A stretch of 64,000 nucleotides of DNA from Spiroplasma endosymbiont of Amphimallon solstitiale (GTDB taxonomy: Bacteria > Bacillota_I > Bacilli_A > Mycoplasmatales > VBWQ01): NCBI RefSeq assembly GCF_964030965.1, contig NZ_OZ034999.1, forward strand, positions 1 to 64,000. The letters are read 5' to 3'. The translations under genes and the position numbers were made by a program. Shown in pieces: positions 58,809-64,000 of this stretch. The notes beneath the pieces were generated by a model, which was given only the letters and a program-made list of their open reading frames with translations, ran no database searches and had not been told where the DNA came from. Each line of letters starts with the position of its first letter. Within the stretch, counting starts at the first letter, position 1.

Positions 58809-60777
58809 ACTTAATCAAGCAGAAGTAGAAAATGATTATTTAATTGATAATATTCCATATGATTTTACTAATATGATGGGTGCTACTAGTGACCCAGATA
58901 TTAATAGAGCATACGATGAATTTAAAAAAAGAACAATTTATATTTATGAAATTGAGCGTTTATTTAAAAATAATGAAAATAATAGTTTAAGATTTTCAGC
59001 AAATACTATTAAAATAGGTTTTATTGATATTGATAAAGTATTAAAAACTACTGCTGCTGAAACATCAGACTTTACTATGCAATTAAATCAAAGAGCAAGT
59101 ACTAATATTAATGATAATACAATTGAATATAGTATGACTGATATTAAAAATTTAATATTTCAAGAAATAAATTTATTAAATCAATTTAAGTTATATGCAG
59201 TATCTATTAATGAACCATTAACTGAAAATAATATTGATAATTTATATATCATTAATAACTATTCACAACCTTATCAAAATCCAAAAACAAGAAGTACTAA
59301 AAGTATTACTATTATTAAAATTAAAGATTTTAAAACAAGAGATGGTTATCCAATTATTATTAAATTACAAAAACCATTAGATAAAGATACAAAAGTAATT
59401 GGTTTAAAAATTAAAGCCCCTAGAAGCATGATTTTTGGCAATATAAAGGTACTTGGTGAAGTTGACAATATGGAAGTATACCCAAAGTTATTTGTTAAAG
59501 ATAAGATAGCATTTCCGTTGTTATCAATGCCTATTGAAACTCAACCAAAAGTTAGAATATTACAACAATGATTTAGTGAACAAATATTACCTTGAAATCT
59601 TGCAAAACAATTCATAGGACAAGAAAAATCAGTTTTAGATTTAATTGCTATTGGTGGTGGTAAAGAAACAAGAAAAGAAATTTTTAATAATGCAAGAGTA
59701 ACACATGCTTGATTAGGTTATGAAATGGGTACTGTTTGAAATGGTCAGTGACCATTGAAAAAACAAAAAGAATTAAAAGACAAAGAAGTTTGAAATTTTC
59801 CGGGTGAAAGCCAATTTTATCAATATGTTGCAACTAATAACAGATTTGATGATATAGAAATTGAAATTAAAGACGCACCAACAGTTGATAGTTTACAACA
59901 AGTATTATTAGATATGCTAACTTATACATATAATTACAATAGAAATTTTGATGGTGCATCTTTAATAACTCCCCCAAATGAAATGGATATACTACGAGCA
60001 AAATTTGAAAATCAAAAACTAGATGAAGTAATTAGTAATTTGTTTAAACAGTGAAAACTAGATTATCCAAATTATATTAGTTTATCACAAGTGCAAATAT
60101 TAAAACAAATAGTAATTATGTTATCAAATAATATTTATTCTAATATGTCTATTAATAAAGGTTTAAATGATGATAATAAAATACTTTTTCCTTATTATTT
60201 TGAATTAAAATCAAATCCAATACATACTAATAAAGATGAAATTTGACAATTTAAAGATGCAAAAGTAATATTAAAATCTAATTATTTTGATTTTACAGAT
60301 ATTAATAATATTAAATTAAAAAATAATGATATTAGTCAAAATGAATTATTTAAGTTAGATGATAACCAATTTAATTGATTATCTATTACAAACGAATTAG
60401 AAAGTAATAATATACCTTCATTAATTCCTGCTGATTGAACACTAGGTAATGGTGAATATGGTAAATATTTTACAAGAGTAATCATTAGTAATAATAAAAT
60501 TGAAAATGCTTTAAGTTTATATGGTTCAAATAAATCTCAATTATTTTCTAAATTAGAATTTTATAAAGAAGTTTCACAAATTGATGATAATAGTGAATTT
60601 GAATTACAAATTGAAAATCCGATTAATAACTTAAATCGGATTGAAATTAGTGGCATATTTGGTGCTGGAAATTATGATTTAATTTTAATGACTGATAAAC
60701 AAGAAATAAAATTAACCAATATTAATTTATTTGATAAATATAATGAAAATATTTCTTATATTAATTTAGAAATTTAA
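58753..60777 (+). CDS. Large phage structural protein (copy 2)
   Basis: 674 residues, starting in the portal gene behind TAGGAGA. The first ~275 residues and the last ~290 follow copy 1 closely. The patch between (about residues 318-365) is replaced by an unrelated Trp-rich segment (AWLGYEMGTVWNGQWPLKK). The C-terminal half contains IPSLIPADWTLGNGEYGKYF. See copy 1 for the role. No sign of damage. Confidence 0.65.
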
Positions 60778-60779
60778 AA

Positions 60780-61059
60780 TTATTTATAAAAATATCCATC
60801 AGGATATTTACCATCTCATTTTATATCATCTTGATTTTTTGGATTAACTCCAAAATATAATTCTATTTTATATTTATCATTTCTTTTATGTTCCCAAATA
60901 ATTGCCCCCCCTATGTTCTTCATAAAAATGGTCTAAATATTTTGTTAATCCATTAGTTTGATAATATGCAACTGCACCTAATATTAAACCGGTAGAACCA
61001 GTTATTACAGCAAATGATAATGCTATTTTTTGAAAATTTGTTTTTATTCATGTTTTCAT
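60780..61059 (-). pseudogene. Small membrane protein with a G7 tract (copy 2, out of frame)
   Basis: Same place and strand as the gene at 49644. MKTWIKTNFQKIALSFAVIT and a hydrophobic helix (GSTGLILGAVAYY) start it; the frame stops after about 57 codons just past a run of seven G (60905-60911). In the other frame the protein continues to a WDGKY segment and stops at 60780, two bases past the structural gene stop. With six or nine G the full protein of about 92 residues would be made. Confidence 0.6.
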
Positions 61060-61140
61060 ATTAAATTACTCCTTTTTTTCTTAATTTCACTTTTAAATTG
61101 TACTATTTTCTATTATTTTTACAAGTATGCTTTTAAATGC

Positions 61141-61172
61141 AAAATAACGCCTAAATTAAAGGCGTTTATTTT
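61141..61172. terminator. Bidirectional hairpin terminator (copy 2)
   Basis: AAAATAACGCC and GGCGTTTATTTT form a stem with one mismatch around TAAATTAAA; T-rich on both strands. It separates the antisense gene from the UPF0236 gene. Confidence 0.65.
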
Positions 61173-61356
61173 ATAATACCTATACTATTAATTATATTGA
61201 AATTGTTTATTATATTTTAAATATGAAAGTCGTTTTTTAAAAAGTTTTGATTTAATTTTAAATTACACTTATATATGTTTATAATAAAAAAGTAAATTAA
61301 TTTTTTAAATATATTTACAATAAATTTAAAATTTAAAAAAAGTTAGGAGAAAAAAT

Positions 61357-62646
61357 ATGAGTTTTAATTATTTATGAACTTTAAAAGAAGCAACAAAAAG
61401 AATGTATCAATCATTTAGAGATGATGTAAAAAATCAATGAGAAAAAACCTTTAATTTTGTAGAAAAGTAATGATACATGATAAAGTGTTATTTTTAGAGA
61501 ATTTTTACACTAAATAATGTTACTTTTAACAAATTTTTAATTAAAAATAATATTTTAAGTGTAAATTGATGAATAATTTTTGATCATCCATACTTTTCTA
61601 CATAATTAAAAGAAAAAACAGATTGAAGAATCTTAAAAGAAAGAGATAGAAAATATATCCCCGTTAAAATTAAAACAAGAACTAGAAATACTATCAATGG
61701 TCTTGTTACTTATAAATGTCGTGATTATAAATATTATGATGAACAATTAAAAAAATGAGTTCCTATTTGTTTATTAGATGAAAAATTGCAATTACCTAAA
61801 TACAAAAGGACTTGTCAAGATATCAAAAATAATGTTATTGAACATTTTGCAGATGGAAAAAGGTATATTGACATTTTACATACTATGAAACAAACAAAAT
61901 TTAGCACAACAAGTATTAGTAGATTATTTCAAGAATATCAAGTTAGTAAATTAGATGTTCCTAAAATAAAATTAGAACCAAATCAATTTATTTATATTAG
62001 TATTGATGATGGACATCGAAAGTTTTGAAAATTTAAACGAAATTCTGGTAAATATTCAATGCGTTTAGTGTTATTTTGTACAGATAATGTTAATCATAAA
62101 TTAGTTAATAAAAGAGTAGATGTAATAATAAGACCAACAAAAACTAAAATTGGAGTTCAAAAAACTGCTGAATTTATTTTAGAACAAGGAAATAGATTTT
62201 TTGAAAATTTTGACCAAGCAAAAATCATTATTTGTGGAGATAGTGCAGAATGAATTAAAGATGTTGCTAATTATTTAGATGCACAATTTGTTTTAGATAA
62301 ATTCCATTTAGTTAAAAAGTTGTATGTAGGAATTATTGCTGGAAACAAAGGAAAATATTTTGAAGAATATAATACTTGTAGAAACTTTATTGAAAATGGT
62401 CAATATGATGAATTAATAAAGTATATGAATGAAATATTAAAAAATCATAAAAAATTAAAAAAACAATATTTTAAAAATAATAAACAAGGAATTGAAAATC
62501 AAGGTGCAAAATGAAATATTGGTACTTTTGCTGAAAGTAATATTTGATATATTTTAAAAGAAATGCTTGGTAATAGAACATATAGCATAGATATTTATAT
62601 TAAAATGGTTATTTTTAAATGTAATCTTGTGAATTCTAAAACATAA
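61357..62646 (+). pseudogene. ISLre2/UPF0236-type transposase interrupted by a MITE
   Basis: Same start region as the copy at 50446. The MITE enters after about 30 codons and brings a stop (FNFVEK), though 171 inserted bases keep the frame. The rest is continuous: YISIDDGHRKFWKFKRNSG, IIICGDSAEW, DKFHLVKKLYVGIIAGN, and NIGTFAESNIWYILKEMLGNRTYS near the end, before the stop at 62646. Without the MITE it is about 372 residues, shorter than typical family members of around 450, so the C terminus may be trimmed. Confidence 0.8.
61449..61611 (+). mobile_element. 163-bp MITE, copy 9
   Basis: Duplication GAAAAAAC on both sides (61441-61448, 61612-61619); one base differs near the right end (TTGATC for TTGGTC). 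Confidence 0.92.
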
Positions 62647-62679
62647 TCAAAATTTTTATTTTTATTAAAATATTAAAAA

Positions 62680-62702
62680 CTTATTAATTAAAAGTTAATA
62701 AG
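62680..62702 (+). terminator. Hairpin terminator after the UPF0236 gene
   Basis: CTTATTAA/TTAATAAG, 8-bp perfect stem with 7-base loop, followed by AATTTTTGTTG. The remainder up to 62877 shows no gene; a short GC-richer segment near 62866-62890 marks the junction with the inverted phage copy. Confidence 0.5.
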
Positions 62703-62877
62703 AATTTTTGTTGTGTATTTATATTAAATTTTCTTATTGATTTTTTAATATTTGTATTTTAATTGAAATTAATTTAATTTAGTAGTAATATTTACTTACA
62801 ATTGCATATAATTACAATTATTTCTTGTCTATAATTTAAAAGAAATGTTTAAAAAGTAATTATATCCTCCGTTTTTG

Positions 62878-63546
62878 TTACCGTCCCGTTATACTTTTAA
62901 CCTTGGTATCTTTGTCTAATGGTTTTTGTAATTTAATAATAATTGGATAACCATCTCTTGTTTTAAAATCTTTAATTTTAATAATAGTAATACTTTTAGT
63001 ACTTCTTGTTTTTGGATTTTGATAAGGTTGTGAATAATTATTAATGATATATAAATTATCAATATTATTTTCAGTTAATGGTTCATTAATACTAACTGCA
63101 TATAACTTAAATTGATTTAATAAATTTATTTCTTGAAATATTAAATTTTTAATATCAGTCATACTATATTCAATTGTATTATCATTAATATTGGTGCTAG
63201 CTCTTTGATTTAATTGCATAGTAAAGTCAGATGTTTCAACAGCAGTAGTTTTTAATACTTTATCAATATCAATAAATCCAATTTTAATAGTATTTGCTGA
63301 AAATCTTAAACTATTATTTTCATTATTTTTAAATAAATGTTCAATTTCATAAATATAAATTGTTCTTTTTTTAAATTCATCATAAGCTCTATTAATATCT
63401 GGATCACTAGTAGCACGCATCATATTAGTAAAGTCATAAGGAATATTATCTATTAAATAATCATTTTCTACATCTGCTTGATTAAGTTTAGTTTGCTTTT
63501 GTTTCTGTGGAAACTTGGTTTGTGGTTTGTTGTCTTGGTTGTCCAT
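62878..63546 (-). pseudogene. Large phage structural protein (copy 3, truncated, inverted)
   Basis: 222 residues. The first ~215 follow copies 1 and 2 (few substitutions, for example MMRATSDPD and IEHLFKNN), then the match ends after KDTKV and the frame closes in six foreign residues. The rest of the gene is absent, so this is a rearrangement junction at about 62900. Confidence 0.8.
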
Positions 63547-64000
63547 TGTTTTCTCCTATTAATTGGTTATTTTCGGGATTAAATAATTTTAATTTAACTG
63601 TTAAATTATTAATTTCTTGTTCATCATTAATATTAAATGTTTTACTATTTAATAAATCTTTATCCATACGTACTAATATTTGAATAAATTTAAGAATATC
63701 AATATTAAATTGTCATAATTTTTGTTCAATATAATTAATGGTTGAAATATTAACTGCTGTACTTTCGGGAACTGATTGTTGTGCAGATTTCTTTTGACTT
63801 GGTATATGAATACCACAACGTTTAAATATTTCATTAACATTTCAATCATATATATCAGTTAAATTTTTACCTTTAAAATTACTATTTGTCATATTGATAT
63901 TTTCGTTTTGTTCATTATTATCTCCACCACTTTTAAATATGTAGTTTTTAGTAACCAATATTCTTACTGCTTCTTCTAATGTTGATTGAACATTACCATA
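63488..64000 (-). pseudogene. Phage portal protein (copy 3, partial at window end)
   Basis: 171 residues on the minus strand continue past the window edge. It matches the C-terminal part of the intact portal from YGNVQSTLEEAVRILVTKN onward, with small changes such as ILVRMDKD for ILVKIDKD. It is open at the right, so it may be complete beyond the window. It overlaps the structural gene as in the other copies. Confidence 0.75.

Overview
The window is a piece of a Mollicutes chromosome, most likely Spiroplasma. The base composition is very AT-rich, and TGA is read as tryptophan throughout, for example inside dnaA, gyrB, dnaX, ftsH and every transposase. The gene order at the left end is that of a Mollicutes replication origin. 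The dense insertion sequences, decayed genes and phage remnants suggest a host-associated Spiroplasma with a degrading, IS-rich genome. The species cannot be fixed from sequence alone.

Positions 1-24,763 are conserved core: dnaA (its start codon lacks only the first base), an oriC-like spacer, dnaN, a GDSL lipase pseudogene broken by a MITE and an IS30 copy, gyrB, gyrA, serS, a perfect parS site, the small SRP RNA, tadA, dnaX, ybaB, tmk, holB, a tRNA methyltransferase, tilS, ftsH, hpt, and a MacB/FtsX-type ABC permease with its ATPase. All these genes lie on the plus strand and are tightly packed. They cover replication initiation, supercoiling, chromosome segregation, tRNA and translation functions, nucleotide supply and membrane proteolysis.

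Positions 25,063-41,000 hold a degraded tailed-phage-like element. A minus-strand cluster of very small genes (lipoprotein, coiled coils, zinc ribbons, a cytosine-C5 methyltransferase remnant) faces a plus-strand cluster (RuvC-like resolvase, OB-fold protein, many 35-135 aa proteins). Between them, with no gene, lies a roughly 350-base stretch rich in hairpins and ending in a strong intrinsic terminator, which I read as a structured noncoding RNA. Downstream come an adaptor/fibre-like protein and the start of a large terminase, cut by IS256.

Positions 42,200-47,200 are a mosaic: a decayed membrane protein, hpf with an IS1595 element in its last codons, an IS30 fragment and an IS5 element. Positions 47,181-64,000 carry phage late genes in three copies (portal, large structural protein, a small antisense membrane protein with a poly-G tract, and an ISLre2/UPF0236 transposase-like gene). 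The third copy is inverted and runs off the window end. Upstream of the second copy are a large phage protein and a second fibre-like gene.

Mobile DNA recurs throughout: four IS256 copies, four IS30 copies plus one internally deleted form, one complete IS1595, one complete and one truncated IS5, and a fragment of another IS5-group element. There are also nine copies of a 163-bp MITE whose terminal repeats match the IS1595 and which is always flanked by perfect 8-bp duplications. Many IS copies lack target duplications and join unrelated sequences, so IS-mediated recombination has shuffled the phage region.
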